Source of the DNA: Paramecium tetraurelia
Taxonomy: Eukaryota > Ciliophora > Oligohymenophorea > Peniculida > Parameciidae
Length of the DNA: 64,000 nt
Assembly (NCBI RefSeq): GCF_000165425.1
Contig: NW_001799566.1
Span: 186,001 to 250,000, forward strand
Direction: 5' to 3'
Shown here: piece after piece, positions 22,143 through 35,409 of the stretch
Layout: the number at the start of each line of letters is the position of its first letter
Numbering within the stretch: position 1 is the stretch's first letter
Made by a program: the position numbers and the translations under genes
Notes under the pieces: generated by a model
Seen by the model: the letters and a program-made list of their open reading frames with translations, nothing else
Told to the model about the DNA's origin: nothing
Database searches by the model: none

Positions 22143-24527
22143 TCAGCTATTATTAATGCGTTGCTTCTTTTTATATCCCCTGGTAAAGCTGTTATTTAAA
22201 TTCTAGGCTTAAGTATTACTGTTTTAATTGGAATCTAATGTAAATAGATCTAAATTTAATGATTATATCTTACTTTAGTCTTATTTCTTGTTAGGATCTT
22301 GGAAAAAGGAAAGTACATCCTATTTAGTATAGATATGATTGATTGGATTTTCTTCTTAACAACAGTTTGGGTTGGAGTTGACCATAGAGGAATTTGATTA
22401 GAATAGATTAATGCTTGATATTTGAAATGAAGATTACTGCATTTATGGATAAGGAGTCTATTACGAAATAGGTGACTAGTAACCAACCCATGGAATACTT
22501 GGTTGAGATTACTAAAAGGTAGCAGGTTGGCAGTAAAATTTCTAATCAAAAGGCGGTGAATAGTAGATTTAATATGGTTGTTGATAAATATTTTGTTAGA
22601 TTAAATTAGATTAATCTGGTAATAGAATTTGATCTATGATTTCCATTTTATTATAATTCTAGCATTAATCGTTCTTTTAAGCATAATACTATTAGGCAAA
22701 TAGATTATCATTTTACACTTATAAATCTTAATTTTCTACAAGTACATTAAAATCGAAAAGCTAATTATTGGTTTGCATTTTAAATAAATCTCTCTGATTT
22801 TGATCTTTAGTAATTTACTGTTAGTTTAAATGATTTTAAGAATTTCCTGTTAACAGAGCTTACTAAAAATATTAACTGAATTAGTCTTAGCTAATATTAG
22901 AAATAGTTTCTAAAAATGGGTTGTTTTCTTTTAAAATCTAATTAGACTTCATATTCATTTCTTTTGGTTTATCATTTTCTTGTATAATATTGGAGTTAAT
23001 TATTGTGCTTTCACAATTCATAGACAATAAGGTATTTTAAGATTATGGACTATCAAGTTTATCATCTATGAACTTCAATTCCTTCTAAAAAATTGATTCA
23101 CTTTGTAGTTATTATTATTAAATTTAGTTTTTGTTTTACTCTTTTACAATTTGTTCTTAATCTTACTTCTAAGATGGATTAGATAGGAACACATTTTGAG
23201 TGCTATGATTATCGCAAGAATTCTCTTATGATGTAATGAATGATTTAGTTTAACATTTCTATTCATCTTATTGAAATTGGACTTCAGATTACAGTATTTA
23301 ATTCTAGTTTTTGTTTTGAGTTTAGGGATTACATTAGATTGAGAGACTTATAATTTCGGATTATAATCTCAAATTTCTTTATTTCTTAATTTACTTTGAT
23401 GATTCTAAAATGTCATTAGATAATTAATTTTTATCTAAAATTTGATTATTTTTAAGTTCTTCTGGAGTTTTATTTTGTTCTAAATCTTAATTTGAATTGA
23501 CATTTCCTTTTTGGGCAAAATCAGGATGAAAAATAGAATATAGCTTATTTTAAATTTCAAGAGAATTATCATTAGAGTATTTATCCTCTGAAATTGAGGA
23601 ATCAGTTTCTTAAGAAAAGGAAATATGTTCCATATTGAATATGGCCTCTTAAGTTTCTCCCTTTGTATTAGTGCCAGTAGAACTTGAAAAATATTAATTT
23701 TCTTAAATAAATTATTTGAAGTTAACGATGTTGCAAGAATGTCTATTTTGAGTTTCAGAAATCCTATTTTTTTAATCACTCAATTATTGACAACCAATTT
23801 GTTAATTTTATTTAATGATTGCAATAGATTAAATTTCAAATTAATTTATTTGAGACATTTATCCATTAGACTATTCCTCTTTCTAAGAAGGACTTGCAAT
23901 TTCGATGGTGTTGTCTGAGCACTTAATTTTTTTAATTGAATGATTGGACAGGAAACCTGATGAATTTTCTTATTTCAATTCATCATTTAAATTCAAGGAT
24001 TTTTTATTAAATAAAAAGTCTCTTTTTTATGAGTTGCCTATTGAAAATAGAAACAAAAATTTACCTTCCATTTTTCTTGATTTTTGATTTTTAGCATGAT
24101 TTTTTTTAAACATCATTTGCTGCTTGGATTCTGGAAGCTGGGGTTCCTAATCTTTTTATTAGATCTATTAATTGATAATGGCTTCGTCAGATATTTAATT
24201 TTGATTTTGGTCAAGTTCCTTGAGATATTAATCAAAGGGATATAAGGACTTGCGTTTTAAAGTGGGCATATACTCCTTGTTAGGTATAATGTGATCTACA
24301 ATTACAAGATTATTTTTAAATTAGTAGGATAGTTCTTTATCTAAATTTTGATCATTATAGCATTGTATCCGTTAAATTGAACTTGCTGGCTTGATGGAGG
24401 GCTGGAACAGATCTTAAATCCTATTTTTTATCTTTGTTATTATGCCTGGCTTTGAGTTTTTGGAAGAACCAAAAGGACTAAAAGGAGATTGAGTAGATAG
24501 CTTATTCTCGAACAGAATTTTATGCAT
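22143..24527 (-). CDS. Large Gln/Asn/Ser-rich, mostly disordered protein
   Basis: About 785 residues with one proposed 27-base intron near 24050. Almost the whole protein is low-complexity: Gln (written mainly TAA/TAG), Asn, Ser, Lys and Glu. There are short basic blocks near the start (SFGSSKNSKP-like) and a Tyr/Pro/Gln-rich C-terminus (QQPYQIYYSPPF and similar). I find no folded domain. The single frame of nearly 2.4 kb with a biased but non-random composition is good evidence that it is a gene. Prion-like or scaffold proteins have such composition, but no role can be assigned. The proposed intron is a multiple of three and lacks TGA, so it might be coding. Confidence 0.72.
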
Positions 24528-24622
24528 AATTTAATTAATATAATATTTAGATAATCTAGATGACAAATAATAATATGTTTTAAGAGAACTAATTGAATGA
24601 TACCAAAATAATTAAAACTAAA

Positions 24623-25351
24623 TCACAATTTAATATCCCACTTCTTTCGCCCATTCAAATCCCTATTCTAAACCTTAATTATACACTTACTTAGAATAGA
24701 ATTTCATCCATATGAGATCTCTTTGAAGTATTGCATTTTATCCCAGTTTTACACTAATTGGGCAATCCATTGCCAGTTATTGGATTTCTCTGTATTTGCT
24801 TACTAATTAGGTTGTAGATCTCATTTTCCTTATTGGAATAATCGAACATTCTGTTGGCAGCTTCGTTTTCTTTCATTCTGGTTAAGGAAATGGAGACTTA
24901 GGGTCTCTTATAAAATCCAGATTAACTAGTTTTCTTATGAAAATTATTAAACGAACAATCTCTTTCGACATGTGGAGGCTTAATAAAATCTACCGAATGA
25001 CTTAATAGGTCTCTTTTGCTTTGATTTCTGGTTGGGGAAGGCCTTCTTCTATATCTAAGATTCAATTATTTAAATTCTTACTTATAAATATCGTCTCTCT
25101 TTGGTAACATATCTTAAAGAGATGATTCGTATTTGCACTAATTGATTCTTATTTAACTCTTATTTTGCTTAGCCAAACCCAATTCAGCACTCGTAGCCTA
25201 TTAACCAATCATTCTCTAGTATTACATTTTTATTGATACGGCTTCTTTCAGGTGGTTTGATGTATAATTAGCATTAATTAAGTTTAAATTATGCGGAAGC
25301 TTAAGAAAAATGCCCTTAAGGGAAATGCTTTTTGGATAATATGTTTTTCAT
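24623..25351 (-). CDS. Basic protein of about 225 residues, unknown function
   Basis: Two introns (28 and 23 bases) both remove frame breaks. The start is MKNILSKKHFPQGHFSQ. The middle is rich in Arg, Lys, Ser and Pro (LRYRRRPSPTRNQSKR). Near the C-terminus is IQRNPITGNGLPNQC. The phrase NPITGxG occurs in several small ciliary-lumen and microtubule-associated proteins, so a ciliary role is possible but weak. No membrane segment. The start codon at 25351 is divergent from the coiled-coil gene starting at 25440. Confidence 0.62.
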
Positions 25352-25439
25352 CTCAACGAACTTTTTATTATTATTTTTGCTTATATAATAAGTGAGTTGT
25401 TTCATATGAATTAAATTGACAATTATTAAAATTTATTTG

Positions 25440-26422
25440 ATGTTACCTAGGATATCTTAGAGTCAACAACTTCATTCACTTCATTATTCTGAGGAAGTAA
25501 CATTAAACGAAGTGAAAAGAAGGAAAAAAGAATTAGAATTGTAGGCATAAAGTGTGGAGAATCGAATAAGGTAACTTCGAAATGAAGAAGGCAAATTAAT
25601 CAAAAGAATTAAATAAACAGAATAATTGACATCTGAAGTTTATCAATAAAAAGTAGCAGCTCATCTGAAAGTAATAAAATAAGCAATATTCGTTTTAGAA
25701 GCAATAAAAATTACAATAAAATGCACTTTATTATAGAAATTCATAGAATGATTCCAAAGATCTAATAGATTAGTCCATTGGAAATGATCGATATAGAGAA
25801 CTCTACATAAAAACAACCATAGAACGAAATTAATTGAAAAAAGTCAAATAAGAATTCAGATAATATAAACATGATGAAGCATAAAATTACAGGAAGTTAT
25901 TATAATATGAACAGTTTAAATTTATTGAGGAACAAAGAAAGTGGCAAGAAAATTAGAAGTTAAAAGCAGCTTTAAGGAAGCAAGAGTAAAACTTATCAGA
26001 AATTCTAATACGAGAGAAATTAAATGAAAAAAAAATCAAAATAAAATAGGAACAGGATTAATTAAAAGTCAAAACAATTCAAGAAAATGAAGAAAAAGAA
26101 AAACATATCAAATAATTAGAGATTTAGGAATTGCATATTGTGCAAAAGCTATAGGCAACGTAATAAAGGGAGAAGGATGTTAAAGGAAAATTGATTGCTG
26201 CCACTAGACTATAGCCAGAGCAATTTGCTAAAACGTTTCACTCCGTTAACAACACATCATTAATTGCAGAACAATCTAACATATAAAATAATAATGTATA
26301 GATTTAATTTATATAAGAAATAAGATGGTTATTAATAAGAGAATTAATAAACTCAAAGTAACAATGAACAAAAAGAAGAATAACATAACGAAGGCCAGTA
26401 AGGTACATAAACTGAAGAGTGA
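25440..26422 (+). CDS. Coiled-coil protein, unknown function
   Basis: About 310 residues, two introns (28 and 22 bases). From about residue 20 to 245 the protein is nearly all Lys, Glu, Gln, Arg and Leu (EVKRRKKELELQAQSVENRI and, later, KEKHIKQLEIQELHIVQKLQ), a long uninterrupted coiled coil. The last 50 residues are Gln/Asn/Glu-rich and disordered. Downstream of it on the same strand are the two giant membrane genes. The composition suits filament or basal-body proteins, but nothing specific can be said. Confidence 0.77.
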
Positions 26423-26522
26423 ATACATCAATTTGATATTATATATAAATTAAAGATAAATTTACCATTTTATTAATATCGTTTATAATTGAGCAAATCA
26501 ATATTAATCAAGCTTAATTAAT

Positions 26523-29500
26523 ATGTTTAAGAAAAACTTATTTTTTTTCCAACTCTTTGTTCAACTTTTAGACTTTGAAAACAAGGCTTACAAACTACCA
26601 GAACACCTAGTAAATATTTTATTGTTGTAACACTCACTCATTAATATCTCCTATCTCTATCAAAGGAATGCGAAATCGTGGATCTACATATTGGTACTAA
26701 TTGCTAGACCTTAATTAATAATAAATATCGACTATTTGGACTACTTGATGCTAACTTATAGTATATTATGGATTTTCTTTTTATTCAATCAAAATTTCTA
26801 TGGGACTTCATTGATTAGTTTATTTAATTCATTATTGAAAACAGCAGTTCTCAATTTTTTACTTGAAGAAATGTAGGCTAATCTAGGATTTTCTATTGGT
26901 TTATTTGTTGTCATATAATAATTTTTGGAAGTTTTACTTATATAAGGGACACTCACTGTAAATACCATTAATTTTTAAGTCTCTTATTCAAATTACTTAA
27001 ATATCATAGATTTTATATTAAATATTCTGCTGATTTACTTTTAGTTATTTAAATTAAATTAATTACTAATATAAATATTAGCTCTAATTAAATCATGCTT
27101 TTAGTTAACTTTAATTATTTCCTATAACAACTATAGAAACAGTCTAATTAGAAAGATAATGGCGTTTACTCATTTAGCAACACTTGTATTTGGAATAATT
27201 TAATTTATTAGTTATTAACATTCCTATACATTAGTGATGCTGCCGTTATTGTTAAAAATTATACTGTAATAATAATTCTCAAATCATAATGTTGACGATC
27301 CAATTTTAAAGGCTTCTTTATTGTTAGAAGAAGGGAGGGGTTTTGAATGTTTTGTAGTTTTAAACAATTTAAAGGATTTAGGGGTTATGAGAAAGGCCAA
27401 ATGTGATTAATTATTGAAATTATGTATCGATTTAATAATTCTTAAAATATCAAAGCCTAACTAGGTTTTAAAGGGAGTGTGTTAATAGCTGATGAAAAAT
27501 GATGAATAAAACACAATACTATCAAATTAATTGAACAGTTTGATTGAAAATAAATTGTATTTGCTTCAAAATATTAAAGATATCAATTTCAAATAGCTAC
27601 TGAATTATACTGACAACGTTAACTCAATCAGTCGGCATTTGGAAAAATTACATAGTGAATAGAATAGCATGATGATCTAATCCTTAAAGGTCTTTTTTTA
27701 TGCAGAGATATTGAATGATTTGCTTAGTGCTTAATAAATTTAAAGTAGTTTTTCAACGTCTTAAGAAACGTAAATTAAATTTAATGATTCAATGTTGTCT
27801 AAGTTAATCTATTTAGTTGCCAATTACTAAAATAATAAACTCATTGTTAAATCCATATCTAGTAATGCACCAAAAACCTTTTGCAATAAAACCCTTGATG
27901 ATCTTATTCCATTAGGTGTTAGAGAATGGCATTCGTTACTAGTTGATAAATTTGTAACCGATGGTGATTCGAAATATGTTAGAAATCTATTTAACAATTA
28001 CATTACAAATGAGAATTTCATCGAAAATGTTTAATTTGCAATTGATATTTTCTATACTGATGAAGTCGATTTTGTTTGTTTATTCTAGCCCACGCTTTTG
28101 TAAACAAAAACAGTTATAATAAATCAAAACTATTAAATTACTTCAATAAGTTAAAACTTTAGTGAATTTGTCAATTTAAGTAAATATTTTCAAATAGGCA
28201 AACAGATTGATAAATTTATACCTTCAGTCACTCAAATAACTGAGAGTTGTTACTTAGAAAACATGATGGTGATGCATTCTGATCAAATTTTAAGTTCCCA
28301 AAATTTTACTGATAAAAGAGGTGAAATGAGTTATTATTGTGATGTTAGTATCACTGTTAGAATGAATAAATAGATGATGTTGTACATGATTATATAATTT
28401 GACAATTTTAAAAAATAGTTAAGCAAAAAAAATGAAGGTCAACTTACAGAATAACATATTGTATAAAAGGACACATTTGAAAAGATTCCTTACGAACTAG
28501 AAAATACTATTATTGAGGATCCTTATGAGTTTTAAGATGATTAGGATAACAGGAACTATTAGCAAAACTATTTAAACATAGACGAAAAATCGATGGTATA
28601 ATAACAAATCATTACACCTCGAGATGAGGAAGTATCACTTGTCCTATTTAAAAGAATTGCAAAAAGATTTAAATCTCAATTTAAAAAATCTTAATTTTAA
28701 GAAGAACAACATGCCTAATTTTATGATGCTCAATCTTAGGTTTCATCAATGAAATTATTAAGGAATTCTAAGTTTTATCGAAAATATGAGCTTTATAATA
28801 AATTTCTACAATACATCCCTCATTACAGACTACATAAGTTAATTATTGCAATAATGTTTCTGTTATGTTTATTTCAAATTATTTTCATGATTATTGTATT
28901 AATACATTATATATTTAGTAAGTATCAAATATGAGCCTAGTAACATTAGTTGAGGACATCAATTTATTAGAAATTAAGAATTTAATATTTTAACCTATAG
29001 AATTATTTCTGGTAACCAGATGGACATTATTTAATTATAAAAATCAATTGAACGAAAAATTAATTACTCAAGAAGAGTATACTAATAGAACAAGCTTTGC
29101 CTTATCTAACTTAGATTTGGGGTATGATTAATTGAATTCAAATATAGAATCAGTATTATACAAAAAAGAATTACAGACATTATTGTAAGGTAAACATTTT
29201 TATGCTTATCAATACTTGGATTCCTACAAAGATGAATAATATAACATGTCTTTAAGAACAGCAATCTAAGTTCTATTGAATTTTTAATATACACTTAAAA
29301 TGAATTATAAAATTGAAAAAACTGTTGTTTTAGATTCTCCATAAGCCTTTTATGGCTATAAGAACTATAAGGTATTAAATGACATCGCTTAATAACTTAA
29401 TCTAGATGTAATATCATAAACACAAACTAGGGCAAGTTTGATTCAAGGAAACATTAAAACAATCCTAGCAATTAATTAATCTTTGCTTTTATTCTTATTA

Positions 29501-30625
29501 CTCTTAATTTTGATTTTGTAACTAATAATTGATAAAAGATTAAAATAATTTATCAATCTCAAGTAATATATTGATGAGAGGGAGCTAGAACTTGAAATTA
29601 GGAAATATTAATAATGTTTAAGTAAAATTAAGATAGATAATTCTTTTAAATTTTAATATCGACTAAATATGGAGCTTAAGGAATAATAATTTCAATCAAT
29701 TTCAAATAGCAACATTTAAACTAAAATTAAGTTTTAAAAGTTTTCTAACAATTCTGTATTTAAGTACAGTATAATTATATCTGCAATATATATTATATTT
29801 TCTCTGAATCAGTTTGTGATGTATTTTTTATAAAATGACTTTCTATAAAAATATCCAGACACTACCTATTATTTATAAGGAATTTCTAATTTGGGTGTCG
29901 ATTTTCCATGTATGTTTGCATAGCGTGAAGTATTGTATGAAAGGAATAGGATAATTTATTTAACTTAAGAAGATTTTGATGATATTTACGAAAGAGTTAT
30001 ATTAGCTTTGAACAATACTGCAGATTTTGAATCATATCAAAGAGATTTTTCCAAGTATATATTTTCTGTATAATCTAGAATATTGATATCGAAAAAGTAT
30101 GAGGATTATTACAAACAACTAGAAGTATCAAATCTGTGTGACTATATTCCCATTAATTTGAAGGAAAAAAGTTAATTTTTATGCCCTTAAATCTTTAATG
30201 AGAATATGTTACTCGGTTTAAAGGCGGTGTTAATTTACAGTTATAATTTAATTGCAAAAGAAATTGAAATTAACAAATTTACTCAAAGATCATCCATTGT
30301 ATAAAATGAATTAGATGGAGTTTTTATTTTATCTTAGATCATTAAGGAAGTAAATACATAATTTGTAGAGGATCTAAAAGATCAAACCAATTAATTAGTA
30401 CAAATTTTTTATGTAAACATACTTTTATTGATTTATTAGATAATAAACATTTGTTATATAGTGTCAGTTTCAATGATAATTTTGGTATGGACACCAAAAT
30501 TGGTTATAAAATTCATTAATAGTTCAAAATAAATTGTGTAGTTTATTTAGATTTTACCAAGTTATTCTCTCTTTACAAATGATTAGTTTGAAAGAATTTT
30601 GAGAACCTTTATAAATTAAAAATGA
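26523..30625 (+). CDS. Giant multi-pass membrane protein with PAS-like centre (tandem copy 1)
   Basis: About 1359 residues with one 23-base intron near 28890. Residues 1-270 hold about eight hydrophobic segments (SWIYILVLIARPQLII, LMLTYSILWIFFLF and others). A cytosolic region around residue 400-620 has LVANYQNNKLIVKSIS followed by NKTLDDLIPLGVREWHSLLV. Ciliate and amoebal Tmc-type proteins show the same arrangement in their PAS domain: a sensing core, then LIP..I..WH and a helix. After a Lys/Gln-rich linker comes a second membrane bundle, with segments such as LLLFLLLLILILQLIID and INICYIVSVSMIILVW in the last third. A soluble lumenal or external region lies between them, with ISNLGVDFPCMFAQREVLYE. 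Likely a membrane sensor; the ligand is unknown. It is clearly homologous to the next gene throughout. Confidence 0.8.
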
Positions 30626-30827
30626 TATTATTAATACCATTATTGGTTTTTAGAATTTCAATTTATCCTACATTTTTCAATATAAAATTTGTAGAGTCAA
30701 TAATTAATTATGTAATTAATGTGTGTATTTTTTAAATAATTGTTATAAAAATTTGATATAGGGTATTTAATGAGTATAATTAGACTGCTAATGTAAATCC
30801 CTTTATTCCTATAAATTAAATAAATAA

Positions 30828-33800
30828 ATGATCCTAGTCAATGCACTCATGACAAAATTACTGACAAAATACTTAGAGTACGATGATAAAGCTTATACAT
30901 TGCCAGAGAAGTTTACAAACATTCTTTTTATGGTTTCCTCTCTATTGAATATGTCATATATATACTACGAGAATCATTCTTCTTGGTTGTACATTTTAGC
31001 ATTAATTGCAAGACCATCCATTATAATTTAAATACCAGATTTTTACATTTTTGGGATTTTGTTCGTGCTTTTGCATTCTTTTTATATATTTAAACCAAAC
31101 CTTATAGGAGGTAGTATAGTAAGTTTAATAAATTCCTTGATGAAAGTGGGATTGATGAATTTTGTGTTTGAGTAATTTAATGATATTTAAGGATAAATCA
31201 TTGGTGGAATTATATTGTTTTTTTACATATTTGAAATTTTGTTCGTTTAGGGAACACTCAACATAGAAACTAAAAACTTTTAAAGAACAGAAATAACATT
31301 ATTTTATGTTCTCTAGACAATTATGAACATTTTACTCATGATTCTCTATAAATTATAATATCATCTCAGAATTATTCAAATTTTAGCAATTATGAATTCA
31401 GCCATATCAGGGTTGGATTTAATAATGCTTAAAAATTAGAGAAACTCCTCACTTAGATTAGTAATGATTTCAATTTAGTTAATAACATTATATGTTGGAA
31501 TAATTTAATTTATTCATTATGAGAATTCCTTCTCATTAATAATTATACCTTTTGTATTGAGAATAGTGACAACATTCAAGTTATCTGACTATATCTTCTG
31601 CGACGATCAAATTATTAATGCATCTATATTATTATAATAAAGAAAGTTTTATGAGTGTTTTTTAATATTAAATAAGGTTAAGGATGATCAATTTGTAAGG
31701 TAGTTGAAGCGAAATTTACTATTGAAGAAATGTGTAAATTAAATAAACTCTGACTTTCAAATAACTTCGTAAGCTCAACAGTCATTCGGTTTGGCTTAAA
31801 AACTTATTTAAAATGATATTAAAAATATAATAATACTTAATGATATTAAGAAATTACTATTACAAAAAATACAATTATTGTAAAATTGGAAAACCAATAA
31901 ATTTTAGTAGCTTTACACATATATTGAGTCATTGCTTAAATTAAAACATTTAATAGACAACTACTATTTAAAGGAACCGAATAATATAGTTTAAGCATTA
32001 ATTTGTTTCTTTTATGTAGAAATATTAAATGATTTCCTTGAAGCCAATGATATAATAATCCATGCTAAGAAATCTACCGAGCTATGTTATACTGAATATG
32101 TACCTAATAAGAATATGTTTTACGTTGTGACCAAATATGAAAATCAAGAATTATAAATGAGTAAAGTTTCTAGTAATGCACCATCCTATGTTTGTAATAG
32201 ATAATTGGCAGACTTAATTCCTAATGGCATAAAAGAATGGCATGATAAAATAGTTAACGAATTCATAAAAATTGGGAAATCTAAATACATTAGATAACAA
32301 AATGAAAACTACATCAATCATGGTTAATTTATTGATTCTGTTGACTTTGCGATCGACATCACTTATTCTAATGAGTTAAATTTTATATCTCTTATAACTC
32401 AGATTCCTCAAGAGCATTTAACCATAATAGTAAATGATAAATACCTAATTACTAACATAACAAATAAAGTGAGTTAAACTAGTAAATATTAAGACTTTTT
32501 TCAAAAAGGAATGCAAATTACTTAAATATTCCCTAATTTACAAGATATTAAAAGCAGTTGTTTTTTAGAAAATGTATAAATAAATCAATCTAAATTATAA
32601 TCTTCATTATTTGATTTACAAGAAGATATCTCTTATTTTTGTAGTTTGAATATCAATTTAAAAATGATTGAAAATAAAATGATATATATGATTATTCAGT
32701 TGGAAAATTTATCTAAAACCTAATAAAATATTTTGAGTTCTACCAAGAAAGAAATCAAGACATTTGAATCAAAATCTAGTTAATGTTTTAGTGTAGCCGA
32801 TGAAGGGGATCCTTTACTTCAAGCTAATATTATAAGTGAAGAAATAGTGGGCAGAACTTTGCTTATACAAAGTAAATTATTTAATCAGGAGAACATCTAA
32901 AATGAAATTCAATGCGATAATTTTCAATTATAACTTGTTTCTCCTTAAACTGAGCCTGATAATAACCCATTAATTGTTCAAGATAAAAAGAATAGTAAGA
33001 TACAATCCATCAAATCAATGCCAATAGTAGGGAATGATAGAATACATAAAAAGATTCTCGATTTAAAAAAGGATGAGTTATTCGATAGAGAAGATAAATC
33101 TTAGGTATCTTCGATTAAAATGTTGAGAAACTCTAAATTTTTTCGAAAATATGACCTCTACAACAAATTTAATAAGCATACCCCAATGAAAAGGTATCAT
33201 TAATTAGTAATATTCCTTTTTCTTTTATGTTTGATTGTACAAGGATTCTTTGTCATAATTGTAATATTTAAATATATCTTAGCATTTGACGAGTTTGAAT
33301 TTGGTTGCATTTGCAGATGATATTCATTTGTTGGAAATCAAAAATCTATTTTTTCAGCCACTCGATATGTTCGTAGTGACTAGATGGAATTTATGGACTT
33401 ATAATGTTTAAAAGACTAATGGGATTATAACTTAAGAAGAATATAACACAGTATCAAAGTTTGCTACCTCCAATTTAGGTTTGGGATTTGATTCTTTGAA
33501 TGGGAATTTAAAATCTGTCCTCAATCGATAAGAATTGTAAAGCTTACTCTAAAGTAAATATATAGAATCTTATGCTTACTTGGATTCCTATAAATCTGAA
33601 AAGTATAACATGACTTTAAGAACTGCTATTTCAGTTTTGTTAAGCTTTTAATACATCTTAAAGATGAATTATGTATATGAAAAATAAGCTAAACCAGATA
33701 GTCCTTAAGTGTTTTATAGTTTTAAGAATTATCCGACATTGAGAGATATTATGACTCAATTAAATTAGGATATCATGACAGAAACCTTAAATCGTGGTGA

Positions 33801-34988
33801 GAATTTCTAAGACGAACTTAAAACTCTTTTTTTATTGGAGTAGATATTTCTAATTTTGATCGTGATGATTAACTTTTTTGTTAGGACCTTAATAAATAAA
33901 AAACTAATGCTATTTTTATAGTTGAGTCAATATTACGATGAGGATGCAATTTAAAAGGAGATCCAAAAAAGCAAATTGCTATTGGATTAATTATTGGATG
34001 ACAATTCATACATTTTTAATTATAATCTATAATTGGATGAAAAGGAAGAAAAGCTTATAAACAATAAAGTAGATTAAGGAAATAGAATGTTTAAGTGTTA
34101 GAGAAAGAAAAAAATACCAATATAGAGATTCTTACTTGTATCAGTATTGTTATATGCATTCGTTACTCTGAATAGTATAATCAATTTCATTGAATACTCG
34201 GAGTATCTGGATAAATATCCTAAGACATCTCTTTTCAAAAAATAGATTGGTGATTTAGGAGGGGATATACCTTTGATGTTTGCACAAAGAGAAGTGCTCT
34301 ATGGCAGACAAAATTATATATATTTAGATGCAGCATACTTTGATAAAATGTGGTTTTACATAAATGAATCTTTGGCTAACACTTTGAAATATACCTCGTA
34401 GGAATTTGATTTCTCTAAGTAAATTTATATATTCTATAGAAGCATGCTTGTGACTGATTCATTTACTGAATTTTATGACAGCGTTCAGATTGGTGATCTG
34501 TGCACTTTTTTGCCAGATTATCTAAAAGAAAAATCTAAGGATTTGTGTCCAACCATCATGAATTAGAATATGAAATATGGATTGAAAGCTATATTGGTTT
34601 ATATTGAAAACTTGATTTAAGTTGATATGGCTATAAACAATTTTACTTACAGGGCAGTTCCAACATAAAATGAATTAGAAGGAGCATTTATGATTTCGAA
34701 TATAATCAATGTAATAAATTCCAATTTCTATAATGATCTAATTTAGCTAACCACTGACTTAGTAAATTAACAAAAAGTAATAAACTCATAATAATATATT
34801 AATAGATTTTTAACATTTTCTATTTAATACTGCTCACCTTGATTATGATAATTGTAATTACCTTCTTTAAGTAAAAACTATTCGAGAACAGCCAAATTAT
34901 TATTCATTTTGTTTACTTAGTTCCTTCTTAAACCTTATTCATAGATGATACATTTGAAAGAACTATGAGAACCCTAATAAATTTTTGA
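30828..34988 (+). CDS. Giant multi-pass membrane protein with PAS-like centre (tandem copy 2)
   Basis: About 1369 residues, two introns (22 bases near 33270 at the same place as in copy 1, and 29 bases near 34790). It parallels copy 1 throughout. Examples: KFTNILFMVSSLLNMSYIYY and SWLYILALIARPSIII in the first bundle; NRQLADLIPNGIKEWHDKIV in the PAS-like centre; MLRNSKFFRKYDLYNKFN before the second bundle; MFAQREVLYGRQNYIYL in the external region; and TLFIDDTFERTMRTLIN at the end. The second intron is specific to this copy. Only about 200 bases separate the two genes, so this is a local duplication that has since diverged a lot at sequence level. No enzyme motif is seen; a receptor or mechanosensor role is speculation. 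Confidence 0.8.
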
Positions 34989-35409
34989 ATATATTTTCTA
35001 TCTAAAATTTCATACAAAAAGATCTCACATAATCATTTTACACATTATACTATAACTTTCCTGTAATGTCTTTATAATTGAGTATTGCATCTATTGATTA
35101 TCAAAAATTTGTCAATATATAAAGGTTGACCATTATTCAGTAAATGCCAAATTTTTGTTGAAAGAATTAAAATGTTAATTCGAAAATCCTGTCAAAATTA
35201 TAATAATCATAATCTTAAATATTATACAATTAAATTGCATAACACGAACCGCTATAACTATTAAAATTACTAATATTATTATTTCGATTTGATATGTTAT
35301 CCTCAGAAAATCATATTGTTTTCATTTTTATGTTAAGAAATATAATATATCTATACTAACTAATTACTATAATCCTATAATACATAAAACATTATCTAAT
35401 ATTTTAATA
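34989..35409. other. AT-rich spacer between convergent genes
   Basis: The 421 bases hold the 3' ends of the giant membrane gene and the kinase gene. Short A/T runs dominate and no coding-like frame was found. Confidence 0.55.

Noticed and set aside
22256-22549. Minus-strand frame of 97 residues
   Set aside because: It is an off-frame reading inside the long Q/N-rich gene, whose frame is open for 2.4 kb.
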